Assembly: GCF_020740795.1 (NCBI RefSeq)
Contig: NC_067284.1
Location: 101,857,440 to 101,921,439, forward strand
From: Apus apus
Taxonomy: Eukaryota; Chordata; Aves; Apodiformes; Apodidae
DNA: 64,000 nucleotides
Direction: 5' to 3'
Made by a program: the position numbers and the translations under genes. The notes beneath the pieces are model-generated. The model was given only the letters and a program-made list of their open reading frames with translations. It searched no databases and was not told the origin of the DNA. Positions 51,336 to 63,900 of this stretch are shown piece after piece. Numbering within the stretch: the stretch's first letter is position 1; each line of letters begins with the position of its first letter.

Positions 51336-52982
51336 GGTGCCCTGGTGACAGAGGATATAAAGAAGGCAGAGGTGCTGAATGCCTTCTTTGCCTCTGTCTT
51401 TACTCCTGCAGGCTTTCCCCATGAGCCCCAGTTTCATATAGCCCCAGAAGAAGTCAAGATAAAGGAGGAGTTTGCCCAGGTAGATGAGGATTGGGTTAGG
51501 GATCAGGTGAGTAATCTGGACATCCGTAAATCGATGGGTCCGGATGAAATGCATCCAAGGGTGCCGAGGGAGCTGGCAGAGGTCTTTGCTAGTCCACTTT
51601 CCATCATCTTCGGTAAGTCATGGGTAGCAGGAGAGGTGCCTGAGGACTGGAGGATAGCAAATGTCACTCCAGTCTACAAGAAGGGCAAGAAGGAGGACCT
51701 GGGTAACTATAGACCAGTCAGCCTCACCTCCATCCCTGGAAAGGTGATGGAACAACTTGTCCTTGGCACTATCTCTAGGCATATCAAGGACATGGGGGTC
51801 ATCAAGAGCAGTCAACATGGTTTTACCAAGGGTAAGTCATGTTTGACTAACCTCATAGCCTTGTATGAGGAAATTACTAGGTGGATAGATGATGGTAGAG
51901 CGGTGGATGTGGTCTATCTTGATTTCAGTAAAGCATTTGACACCGTCTCCCACAGCATCCTTGTAGATAAGTTGATCAAGTATGGGTTTGGTGATCAGGC
52001 AGTGAGGTGGAGCAAGAACTGGTTGAAAGGAAGAAGTCAGAGAGTTGTAGTCAATGGGGCAGAATCTAGTTGGAGGCCTGTGACTAGTGGAGTCCCTCAG
52101 GGGTCGGTACTGGGACCGGTGTTGTTCAACATCTTCATCAACGACCTGGATGAGGGTACAGAATGTACCCTCAGCAAGTTTGCTGATGACACCAAGCTGG
52201 GAGGAGTGGCTGACACACCAGAAGGCTGTGCTGCCATTCGGAGAGACCTAGACAGGCTCGACACTTGGGCGGGGAAAAACTTGATGAAGTTCAACAAGGG
52301 CAAGTGTAGAGTTTTGCATTTGGGGAAGAAAAATGCCATGTACCAGTAAAGGTTGGGGGCTGACCTGCTGGAGAGCAGTGTAGGTGAAAGGAATCTGAGG
52401 GTCCTGGTAGACAGGAGGATGACCATGAGCCAGCAGTGTGCCCTTGTGGCTAAGAAGGCCAATGGCATCCTGGGGTGCATTAGAAAGGGTGTGGTTAGTA
52501 GGTCAAGAGAGGTTCTCCTCCCCCTCTATTCTGCATTGGTGAGGCCGCATCTGGAGTATTGTGTCCAGTTCTGGGCCCCTCAGTTCAAGAAGGACAGGGA
52601 ACTGCTTGAAAGACTCCAACGCAGAGCCACAAAGATGATGAAGGGAGTGGAACATCTCCCTTATGAGGAAAGGCTGAGGGAGCTGGGTCTCTTTAGTTTG
52701 GAGAAAAGGAGACTGAGGGGTGACCTCATCAATGTTTACAAATACGTAAAGGGTGAGTGTCAAGAAGATGGAGTTAAGCTTTTTTCAGTGATGACAAGTG
52801 ATAGGACAAGGAGTAATGGATACAAATTGGAGCATAGGAGGTTTAAGGTGAATATCAGAAAAAAATTTTTTACTGTGAGAGTGACAGAGCACTGGAACAG
52901 GCTGCCCAGAGAGGTTGTGGAGTCTTCTTCACTGGAGACATTCAAGACCCGCCTGGACGCCTTCCTGTGTGATGTACTCTAG
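51336..52982 (+). pseudogene. CR1 ORF2 reverse transcriptase, one nonsense codon
   Basis: A single frame is open from the left border to the ORF2 stop (TAG, 52980-52982) except for TAA at 52347-52349. Counting from the GTG at 51345, the RT palm landmarks are: an N-terminal block with '[17 protein letters not shown]', motif A '[11 protein letters not shown]' (first Asp at residue 193, 51921), the GVPQGS block (residue 249 on, 52089) and the catalytic box FADD (residues 279-282, 52179-52190). All metal-binding Asp are present. After the stop come the thumb/C-terminal '[14 protein letters not shown]' and '[18 protein letters not shown]' blocks. The endonuclease is absent and there is no own promoter. 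The RT uses CR1 RNA to make cDNA at a nicked target. The stop separates the palm from the C-terminal part. Confidence 0.93.
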
Positions 52983-53070
52983 GTGACCCTGCTCTGGCAG
53001 GGGGGTTGGACTAGATGATCTTTCGAGGTCCCTTCCAACCCCTAGGATTCTATGATTCTAGGATTCTATA
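51336..53070 (+). mobile_element. Young CR1, 5'-truncated, near-intact RT to 3' end
   Basis: About 1.7 kb of CR1 ORF2 from the start of the RT domain through the 3' UTR. It ends in GGTCCCTTCCAACCCCTAGG plus the octamers GATTCTATGATTCTAG (53027-53068). A 5-bp match TAAAG occurs at both borders (51331-51335 and 53069-53073) and might be a target-site duplication, but at that length it may be chance. The coding part has no frameshift and only one stop, so this is the most recent CR1 insertion in the window. The endonuclease and ORF1 are missing through 5' truncation, so the copy cannot move on its own. Confidence 0.95.
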
Positions 53071-53881
53071 AAGTTAAAAGGTAGGGAGAAATTATCTGGG
53101 CCTGAAAGAGAATGGTATTTGTTCAGAATAAATAAGGCAGACGGAGAATAGAGATATTATATTCACCATTATAATCATCATTGTTATTATTACTATACTA
53201 CCCCACCCATAATTCAGTCTGAAAATGTCCTTGATAAAGCAGCTGTGGCCTGAAGGATAAACAACAGTACAAGTAGTCACCATCAGGGAAAGAAGGAACT
53301 CAACAAACAAAGCTTCATGATTTGCTATCAAGGTTGTCTTGTTTTCAGATGACCTCCCTTTTTCTGAGTTCCCCTTGGTACAGGTTATTTGCAAATGCTT
53401 AGTAAATGCAGCTGCTTATTCTCTCTGTGCCTTGTCATTGTAACATGAAACAAATAAATACATCTTTGAGCTGATTGTTTTATTTCATGTTTTTCCAGAT
53501 TTCATGGTGATATCACAAAAACTTGACACTCTGCTTGAACTCTTCACCTCAGAATATGATGTGCTGTATTTCACATATTCCCTTGGGATTCATGTCCTCT
53601 AGTTAATCTTCAGCATATGAGAAAGCTAAGTGGAAGGAGCCTTTGCAGCTAAGAAACCTTTCTGAAGACAAAACTTTATGGTTTCTACCTTTCTTAGTTG
53701 AAATACATGAATTATTTTTCTCTGTAGATCATTCCAGTTATGATATTCATTACACTATTGGTCTGATCACTAATTTAACACGCTTTACACAGTGCCCTAA
53801 CTGATGGTTCTTAACAAAAGATTGGTCCAATTACAAATACCTGGTAATAGTTGAAATAAAAAATGTGACGAACTTTACTGT
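53071..53881. other. Spacer between two inverted CR1 copies
   Basis: About 810 bp, AT-rich, with no gene, repeat unit or motif that I recognise. Confidence 0.6.
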
Positions 53882-54945
53882 GAATCATAGAATCATAGAG
53901 TGTGTGGGGTTGGAAAGGACCTTTAAAGATCATCTAGTCCAGTCCCCCCTGCAGTGCACAGGAACATTTTTAGCTAGATCAGGTTGCTCAGAGCCCCATC
54001 AAGCATGACCTTTAATGTCTCCAGGAATGGGACCTCCACCACCTCTCTGGGCAACCTGTTCCAGTGCTTCACCACCCTCATTGTAAAGAGCTTCTTCCTA
54101 ATATTCAGTCTAAATCTACCCCAACCTAGTTTAAGGCCATTGCCCCTCATCCTATCACTACATGACCCTGGTAAACAGTCCCTCCCCAACTTTCCTGTAG
54201 CCCCTTCAGGTACTGGTAGGCCACTCTAAGGTCTCCACAGAGCCTTCTCTTCTCCAGGCTGAACAACTGCAGCTCTCTTAGCCTGTGTTCACTGGGGAGG
54301 TGCTCCAGCCCACTGATCATTTTTGTGGCCCTTCTCTGTACTCATACTGACAGGTCCATATCCCTCTTGTGTTGAGGGCTCCAGAACTGGACACAGTACA
54401 TCAGATGAGGTCTCATGAGAGGAGAGTAGAGGGGTACAATCAGCCCCCTCAATCTTCTGGCTAGATTTCTTTGGATGCAGCCCAGGATGCAATTGTCCCA
54501 AAGTGCACATCGTTGACTCATGTCCAACTTTTGGTCCACTAGTACCCCCAAGACCCTTTCTGAATGGCTGCTCTCTATCACATCATCCCCTGAGCCTCTT
54601 TTGATATTGAGGACTGCCCCTGCCCAGGTACTTGGCCTTGTTGAACATCATGAGGGTCACACAGGCCCACTTATCTAGCTTGTCCAAGTCCCTCTGGATG
54701 GCATCCCATCCCTCTGGCATATTGACTGCACCACACAGCTTGGTGTCATTGGCAAACCTGTTGAGGGTGACCTCTGAGGGACACCACTTGTCACCTTTCT
54801 CCATCTGGACATTGAGCCATTGACCACTACCCTCTGGATGTGACCATCCAGCCGATTCCTTATCCACTGAACAGTCCATACATCAAATCTATATCTCTCC
54901 AAATTAGAGAGAAGGATGTTGTGGGGGGCTGTATCAAAGGCCTAA
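53882..54945 (-). mobile_element. CR1, 5'-truncated, with catalytic-region deletion
   Basis: The left border 'GAATCATAGAATCATAGAGT' (53882-53901) is the reversed octamer tail. Moving right are the antisense 3' UTR and the RT C-terminus (minus '[20 protein letters not shown]', about 54078-54019). Next come 'RPHLMYCVQFWSPQHKRD', the FANDTKLCG box (about 54760-54735), GVPQRS, and '[10 protein letters not shown]' near 54905. The element stops near 54945. Relative to the young copy at 51.3-53.1 kb, about 61 bases between the GVPQG and FADD blocks are missing (junction near 54768). This removes the [13 protein letters not shown] segment and shifts the frame. FADD also reads FAND, losing one catalytic Asp. 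It is clearly inactive and older than its neighbour. Confidence 0.93.
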
Positions 54946-57900
54946 TGGCATGGTATAAATGGCATACAGGAAAAAAGTCAAGAGGTGAGTAAACCTGAAA
55001 GACACTGTATGATAAAGTAACAGACCCTGCTGGGTAGAGATGGTTAAGACTGGCCCTAACAGAAGAGGAGAAAAAAGCATGGGATATTTCTGAGTAGAAA
55101 ACTCCAAGTGGAATCAGCACAGGAATGCAACAGAGTATCTCTAAAAATGGAAATAAACAATGGAAATTTCAATAACCTGTTTAATAATACACCAGCAGAT
55201 ATTTTTTTAAAAGTATGTCATGCTTCCTCTGTATCCAGCCTGCTTTCATATTGCTATTCTTGCTAAAATAAAGGAATATTAAGGGGAGTAAAGAGTTATG
55301 TATCTTAGATGTTCTGTATGGACTATTGCACTCCCTGGGCATTCTTTGAAAAAGTTTAAAGTAAGTTTAGTGTTTATAATTACCTACAATTCAAGTGCAA
55401 GGTAAGGTTTCTGCTGTACAAAACTTTCTCCCTGTTATGAATTGCATGCTTTGCCTGCACTACACCCTTTATGCATTTGATCATCAAATGTAAAACTTTA
55501 TTTAATCTTAAAGAGCTTAAGATAATACAGAAGGAGTTTATTTTTCTAGGCATGGTTTGCATTATAACTACCTGCAGTTCATTTTAGACTTGGAGAGTTT
55601 TATTTGCCAGGAAAAGAAAGGAATACACTTATCTTTAATATATGATCATTAAATAAACATCTTTCATGCAAGAGATTTGTTATATTAAAGAGTATTAAAA
55701 TTGTATCAGCCAGCTCTTTTATTTTGAAAGGCTGCATGCAAGTGAGGAAATACAGAACTACGGATTTAGAAAGGTATAAATAATATGAAAAGCTTGCCAC
55801 TCTCTCTCCAGAGAACAAATATATTCTTTTACTTGCAATTCCATCAGTTCTCCCCGAGAGATAAAATTATTCCAATTCATAGCTGACCTTGGGGAAGATT
55901 TTTTAAGTTTCTACCATAGGTATTGAACTCCACCTAGTCTTCCATGAGACCCAAGTATCAACCTCTCTTTTGAATCCTAGATCAGAGAGCCCCATATGTC
56001 AAATTTTTCCAGTGATGCCCACATTTTTAATGAAAGGAGGAAATGTAACTGAGCTTCTCTAACTACTAGTAGCAAGAAGATGCATGAATCAGAATTGCTA
56101 GCCAGCAAACTTAAGGTTCAGTAAGGTCTGCAAAAGTTCTCCTTGGGTCCAACAGTGCTTAAATTTTGCAAAATTGTGAAGCATTTCTCTTGGACCTTCA
56201 GAAGAAATCTTACAGAAAAATGTCAAGTGGGGGATGGAGTTTTAAGACTATTAATTCAAAGCAAACTGGACACACTAATTAACTGTACTGTCCACTTATC
56301 CTACACCATGTCCTGCCCTGAACATCCTTGACTGGTCTAACTCTTCGTATTCAGAAATAGGAAAGCAATAATAATCTGGGATGATCTGTTATGTCAGGGA
56401 CTTCTGTCTAAAACTTTTCCCTAAAAACAGCAAGAAACTAAGACAACCACACAAAGAAACAACCTTAGAACAGTAAGTACTGTCATTAATAACTCCACAA
56501 TGAAAGCACAGAAGCATCAGTTCAAGTCCCTTAAACCAGATCTGACAACAGACTGGTCTGTACTGTTTTTTCTAATCTTTTTAGGTGTTCTAAGGCTCTG
56601 AATCACTATTAATGGAGCATTTGTCCTACATAAATATTATCTACAATTATGATTGAAAAATATTACCCCGGGGTCCAATGCTAGGAAATATCTAACGAGC
56701 CAGGGTTCATCTGTTTTCAGAAAAACATGATAAGTGTCATATGCTTTTCTGAAGCTCAGATAAAGTTCTGCTTCTCTTTGTTTTTTGGGGTGTTTTGTTT
56801 TTTTTTGTTTTAAAAGAAAAGACCTCAGAAAAAGTGAAATCACACAAGCTGTATGGAATCTTGTGCACAATTCTCACCGTTTTATTGAACAAGAACAAGC
56901 AAGTTTTAGTTTATATCCTGTTCCTGCAAAAAAAAATTCATTTTCATGTACAGTTTCTCCCTTTACACCATTTTTGTTCCATGGAAGCCCTGGGCTCTAC
57001 TGGTTTCAGTTGAGCAACTCTGGATTACCCAGACCAAGAAACAGGTTTTCCAACAGCTATATAAATCTCAGATGCTACCTTGAAACTGCTGCCAACAGGT
57101 GGTAAACTGCCACCATCACTGCAAACAATTTTGCAGCATCGGCATCAAGATGCAACAGTAACGGATGGAGCAAAACAAATGGACTTGTGAAGTTCCTGGG
57201 ACCACACACTAGATTCATTCAGACCATGAAGCAGCCATCAGATGGCAACAATTTTGTCACTAGTACAGAACATAATGGAATATGTGTCCTGGAGCTGAAA
57301 AGCTCCATATCTCATTAACTATCCCCTGAGTCATGCCTGTCACCACTAGCTTTAAGTTTTAATTTCCTTGCTTTCACTGGCTGTCAAGGCTATTTGACTA
57401 TATCTCTTTTGTGTTTAATCAGCAGTACCAATACTTTTGATGAGATTATGTTGCTAACCTGGTGCTCCAGGAAGTCTCAAACATAGAATTGTTTATACAG
57501 GAACAAATTAAGTACAGCTCTCTACTTTGAGATAGAGAAATAACTAGTCCTATGAAACATAACATCTTTAGCAAAAATGCTTTGGAGAGCTAGATTATCA
57601 AATGTAACAGTTCAGTGGTTCAATTCATACCTGACAGGCTTCAAAGAATATATATGCAAATTGATCTCCCAGCTGCAAGGGTAATTAACATGGCCTGCTG
57701 CAGGGGGCTGTTCTTCCACCCATTCTGTTTCATTATTATTTTAGTGACTTTACATTTTTCTCAACCCACTGTCTTTTGGTATGGAAATAAATTTAACTTC
57801 CTGCTTTATGTAAACTTCATTACACTACAATCAGCAGGGAACCTAGACTGCTGGAAGTGCTAACATTTGAAAACCAATACAGCCTGACAAAGCTTAGCAC

Positions 57901-60900
57901 TATACAAACACTTTTGTTGTTGATATTATTATGTGTATTTTCCTGGTCTTGCCAAATACACTTCTTGTACTCTTTTATGGGACTGCAGTAAGCCTAATTC
58001 TTCCCTCCTACTTAAACAGAGAAGACAAAGAATCTTGGAACACGCTGTTTAATATTTTTTTCTAGGGGATTCAAATTGTATTGGCTCTCAAGCCAGTGGG
58101 CTTTTTTTCCCAAAGCAGAAAGGATAGAGCCCTAAATGTATAGCATTTCATGCAGTATTGGACCCATCAGCCATATACTGGGTCATGAACTGAAGTATGT
58201 GGTTCTGTTTCCACTGAGAGATGTGCCCTGTGTATTACATATTGTAAAATGTTCCCCATATGGATATGAGGGAACACCAAAACTATTTTCCCATTATATA
58301 GCAACTAACAGGGAAGCAATCACATTACACATGCCTGGGAAAACTATAGACATAAAAACATTACTGCATTTGGATACCTTTCATAACCAGAAACTTCAAT
58401 ATGAAGCCATTCTACATGAAGTAAAATCATATGTTAAATCATTTTAGGCAAATTTTTATGAGTAGATATAAAATAACAGGTATATCTATAATTTATAAGT
58501 GGCTAAACTTTCCTTTACAGAGCATCACTGAAGTCAATTGATTTATTGCAGGGATAAATATAATCCATCCCACTGCACGTTCCTATCCTATACATTTTTA
58601 TATCAAAGTTTGATATTGCTTTTTTCCACAAAAGCCTTTACAAGCTTCAAACAAAATATAAAACAGTGTGTTATGTGAATGTGTGCATGTGCATAACCAC
58701 ATATCCATGTTAAATAATGATAGGAAAATCCTGTCAGTGGCTGAACTATTTTTTATAAGCATTCAGGTGGTTTCTTCATCAAAACAGTGTCAGCTACAAA
58801 CACAGAAAAAATCTAGTCTGCATGTTACTAAACTCTAGGCAGTGACCTGGAGGGTCAGGTTGTGCCCTGTATTTATCCTCATCTGATGCCAAATACTAAA
58901 CAAGCAGAGGAGCTCTTCTGCTGCCTACACACTATTTCATAACCAATAGTGAACAGAGGCTAATTGAATCTATGCTAAAAGAACTGTGGTGGGAGTGGGA
59001 AGAGAATCTCTACTGCATGAGTGGATAAGGCCAATCCTGACTATGGACTATGAGAGGGAAAAAGAAAAATATGACAAAGAGAGAGAGAGTGTACTAGCTG
59101 TTTGAATCCATTTTACATTTATGAAGATACATTGTTTTAAGCATTAACAGATGGGATTTTTCCATGGTGCCTTATAGAATTAGGTGCCTATTTCCCTTTG
59201 AATTGTATTGCTGGTTGAGAGTTTATCTCTCTTAGTCTCTTTAGGATAGGCCAACCTGCATTCTGGTCTGAAAAGAAGACTTCATAAATAACATGTTGCT
59301 CGTGTGGCAAATTGCACCTTTATGAGGCAATTTCTGGCAGATTAGCTGATGTGCATCACCACAGCTTCACATTCAAGTGATTTGGACGTGGCCCATAATG
59401 AATAAGACATTCCCAGCAACAGAACACCGATTTTGCATTATTATAAACCAGAGGCTGACAGCAGAATACCGATTTTGCATTATTATAAACCGGGGACTGA
59501 ATGTTACTGCTGTCTGGCAAGTGTTCAGCAATCATTTGTTGGCAGTCTCAGCTGGAAAGCCAAGGACTGGGAGAGCGGAGAGTCTGAGCATATCTCTTTG
59601 TAAGAGTGTCTCAGGTCAGTGTTGAGGAATACTTCAGCGCCCAGGGAAGGGGCTGAGAGTTAGGCTTGCCGTTGCCACTCATGGACCAAGAAAGACTTAA
59701 AGTTTGAACTTTCAGAGTGGCCAAATTCCCGCATTCCACAAAACTCAGGCTTTAAAATAATTACAGAGAAAATGGCAGACCTGTAATACGAACTCAAAAT
59801 GCTGACAGGATAAGAGAGCAGTCACAAGCAGAGACTTAAATTTTCACCTCTTTCCAGTTTTGCTGTAGAGCTGAAAAGGATGCAGTGGCCAACAAAAATT
59901 CTGCTTCTGTGATTTTCCACTGCGTCTGCAAAATGGCTCTTTAAATGCCACTTGACCTTGAACACAAAAATAATCTGTCCTTTATCAGTCGTGCCTTTTC
60001 ATGGCCTGCTTTACAGAATCAAATTTACATCCTGCCTTACTGTGGAGCTTCTTGTGATAATGAATTCAAGCAAGTACCTGTGCTCCAGAAATGCATTCCT
60101 CTTTACTGTCTAAAAAGAGGAGTGCAGATGCCTTTTGTCTGTTACTTGCCATTTGACTCTGACCTATGGGCACCACAACCATAGATTAACTCTGGCTCAG
60201 AGACAAGTCCCTTCCTTTCAAGGTTTATGCATTTTATAGGAATGCAGTGCTCAGGCTTTTGAAAACTAAAGACCTCAAGTCATTCTTATGTAATAACAAA
60301 CATTTCTCCTTTGTTACCCTGCACGTCTTTTTCTCTATCCCCTCTTTCTATTATTCTGTCTTACTAAACTTGGGGAGATTGCTCACAAGAACAAAAATAC
60401 CCACCTGAATAAGAGCTGGCAAAGCCAAGCATTTAGACACACAGCTGTGGATTCAGCCGAGTCCTACCCTTCATACTGCACAGTGCTCCATGTTAGTTCA
60501 GATGATGCATGACAGCAAGTCTAGGATACATGGCAGGGCATATATCATACCTTTTGCAAGACTGCAAGGCAGGCAGTGGAGTGGGGTATGGCACATAGGC
60601 ACAGCCTCAACTCCTGCTTAGCATATAGGAGCAAGAGGCAAATAAGTGCAATGAAAATTTAGCTGGGGGAAAGTAAGTTCCTCTAGCCCTTCCCACCCAT
60701 TCCCATTCACATGGGAGTGTGTGTTTTTCTGGGCAGATGCAGTAGCACTGTGCTTGAGACTGTCTGGCAGCTGCTGGGCCTGTTTCTTATTCTTTCAGAG
60801 CATATCCTATGACAAACTGCATCAAGAGGTAAATCCAAGAAAGAGTAGGATAACATGGATAAAATTACATCTCTTTATGGACTAATTGATGTACAGCTAA

Positions 60901-63900
60901 ATTATGATGCATTCAGCTAAAAGTGCAAGTACAAGGACTTTACTCCCCTGGCTCTTCCCACTGAGTTCAACACAGTGATTATACAGCCAGGAATAAAGAT
61001 GTTTGTCTGACAAAAACACAGAGATCTGCAAGGCTCCTGACAGAATCTTTTAACAAATTGTAGAAATTATGGGTCTGTGGAAAAAAACCACTTCCCTCCT
61101 ACATTCCCAGCAGCAGTAGTTGAAATGAAAGTGCCCCAAGAAGGTTGAGGGCCTCTGTAAATTGTTTTGAAAGACCTTCCAAGCACCATGCAGGCTGCTC
61201 TGCCTCTCCTTATTGAAGCCTGAGTGTGCAAAACTAAGAGTAAGTATCCTATACTCTCTCTGCAGCCTACAAGTAATACTGCTGTACAGCATAAGATGCT
61301 GGCCTTTTTCTGTGGAAGTATTACTATTGTAAGATTTTTTTTATCTCGCCATGAAGGCAGGAGTAGCAAGTGTCCTTGACATCTACAAGGGGCCACCTAA
61401 CTTCAGACTTGAAGAAAAATCTCTGCCCGTATGCCTTCAAGCTCATGCTGGATCAGTGCCAGCAGCAAGAGCAGCAAGCTGTGTGGTGCCCAGCATGTGC
61501 AGAATTAAGTCAAATATATTGGGAAAATTGCAACTTACTGAGGGAGAAAAACTGATGAACTACATTCTCTGGTTGTGATTCACAGTCTCAGTGAGCTGGT
61601 AGAGATATCTAAATGTTAAAGCCACATCCCTATTGTGCCTCTGAACTGACTTCTGGAAGGAATCCTGTAGCAAGGAGGGCACTGCCAGGGTTCTTCCAAA
61701 TAAGATGGTCAATAACCATTTCACTGCAAGATAACCATTAAACTGCACATCTTATTCTGTAGAGGCTTCTAGAAGAGAGAAACAGATCTCTTCAGCAGAA
61801 CTAGAAGCAACATTTTGCCTCCACCCTGTCCCCAGCTTGTCCTCTTCTTCAAGCAGGAAGTTTATTTATCCCTTATCAAAGCCACTTTTTCAAGCAGATA
61901 TTTAGCATCATCTACTGTATTGTGAAGCCTACCAGGGCATACTTGAGTGTTCTAATGAACTGGTACCCTTATGGCCAAAATAAAGCTCAAGGAGACTCCT
62001 TGGAATACCCTTGCTGACTTGGAATATATCAGGTGCAGGCCATTGTAGATCAGGATTTCACTGACTCATTTCAGATGTTTTGAATGAAAAAGGTCCCAAC
62101 AACAACCAGTGCCTGGATACTTACAGGTTAGTCTGTCTGCAAGGTAGTAGTGTGTCTTAAATAACACTATCAAGTTGTCAAGGAGGAAAAAATAAAGCAC
62201 AAATATTTAAACTGCACTGTTTTGTTTTTGTGGGGTTTTTTTGTAAATTAGAAAGGAACATCTGTCTAACTCAGAAATGTGTAGGGCATTGAATTCATTT
62301 CATCAAATAGATGAATCTTCCCCTGGAAATTGATGCAGGATGATAGTTCTGTGTTAAGACCAACCAGATTCATAAACAAGTGCCAAGAAAACCTATTATT
62401 GCTCTTGTGGTTCAGCATTTCCTCCAAGCACCTCAAAAATTCCTGCAGCACTAACTAGCAAGATGCTGCTGATCTTGCCCACCAAGCCAGTGCCAGCAAG
62501 GGAGCCAAGCAGGGATGTCACAGTGTCTTCCATGGCGAGCAGGGTAGACGGGGATGCTGGCAATCCTACAATGAGATGCCAAGTTTCAGAAGTCCTGGGG
62601 ACCCTTCACCTAAACATTTGCAAGGGCTGATACAAAATATGAATGGATCTTGAGGCCATTAAAAATGTTAAATTAAGAGCTCCTCTTCACTGTCAAGCCT
62701 ACACACAGAGCACAAGGTGGTATTATAGACAAGTATGGATTACACAGATCTATAAAAGCATTATTAATCCCTAACATGTAGATCAGCCAGTGCAACACTA
62801 AAAATATACACACTTTTGGCCTTGTCAGCATGAGAATAGCTGGGTATCACCTGGGGGAAGGCACAAGAACTGATGCTATAACCCCGCAACAGGTGAGTTT
62901 GTTCAGTGTTTTCTGGAGTCCCTGGTGAATTGGTGTGGTGACATTTCCCAGGGTGACTACTGCAAGCTGTGCCACCTACCTAGGAACAAAGCCTTGAGGA
63001 ACCTCCACTTTCCCAGAACCACAAAGTAAGGCTTTCATTTTCAGGACAAATCCTGGGAATCTGCCCAAAACACATATGGCCAAGCAATGTTAGGGGACAC
63101 AAAAGCATCCTTCTACAAACAAAGCCCTGATTGCTTGCAATCACTGAGCAGACTCTACATTTCTCAGGTAGCTCAATGCTAATTGCAGACACCTGGCTGA
63201 AACAATAAGCATTCTGCTCATCAGGTATTCCATATCAAGTTCAAATATACACACTATTTCTTCCATTCTTCCCACTTCTTTTCTGGAGATGTCTGGAGTC
63301 TAGTGATTTAGGTTTGTAAAGCTCAGTGATTCCAGGTATAGGTTTTTAATCCCCAGTATTTTTCATGAAGTAATAGATACACCAGGTCCTGTAAGTATAC
63401 ATAGTGTGACATAGAAAAATACCTCCAAAAAAAAGCCTCTAAACTATGTGATCATTAAAACTTTGGATGGGTGCTTTTACTTTCCATTCTCAGTACTAGA
63501 ACTCTTCAAAAGAAAGCCCATATTGATATCTTCTACAGCCTGACTTTCTTTTTTACCCCTATTTCTCTTTCCTACAACAGATTTTCTATCCTGATACCCC
63601 ATTTGTCTGGCTCTGCTCACTCACTTAGAGAAATGTAGAATTTAAGCCCAGTGCTCACACCAAGACCCAATTCTGGAGCACCTTACAGCTGTAGGGCCAA
63701 AGTCAGGGAGGCTGAGCTGGGTTAACAGCACTACTGGGAGCACCCCACTTGCCAGGTTAACCACCTGTAATCTGCTGCTGGAGTTCATGCTTTTTTCTGC
63801 TTCAGACAAAATCACATATGTTATTTTAGACAGTGCAAATGCTGGTCCTTTACTAACCTCATTCCCTTTGACTGAGGCAGGTGAATTCAACTGGCAGACA

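Noticed and set aside
52503..52945. Minus-strand open frames opposite the young CR1
   Set aside because: Shadow frames of the plus-strand RT coding sequence.
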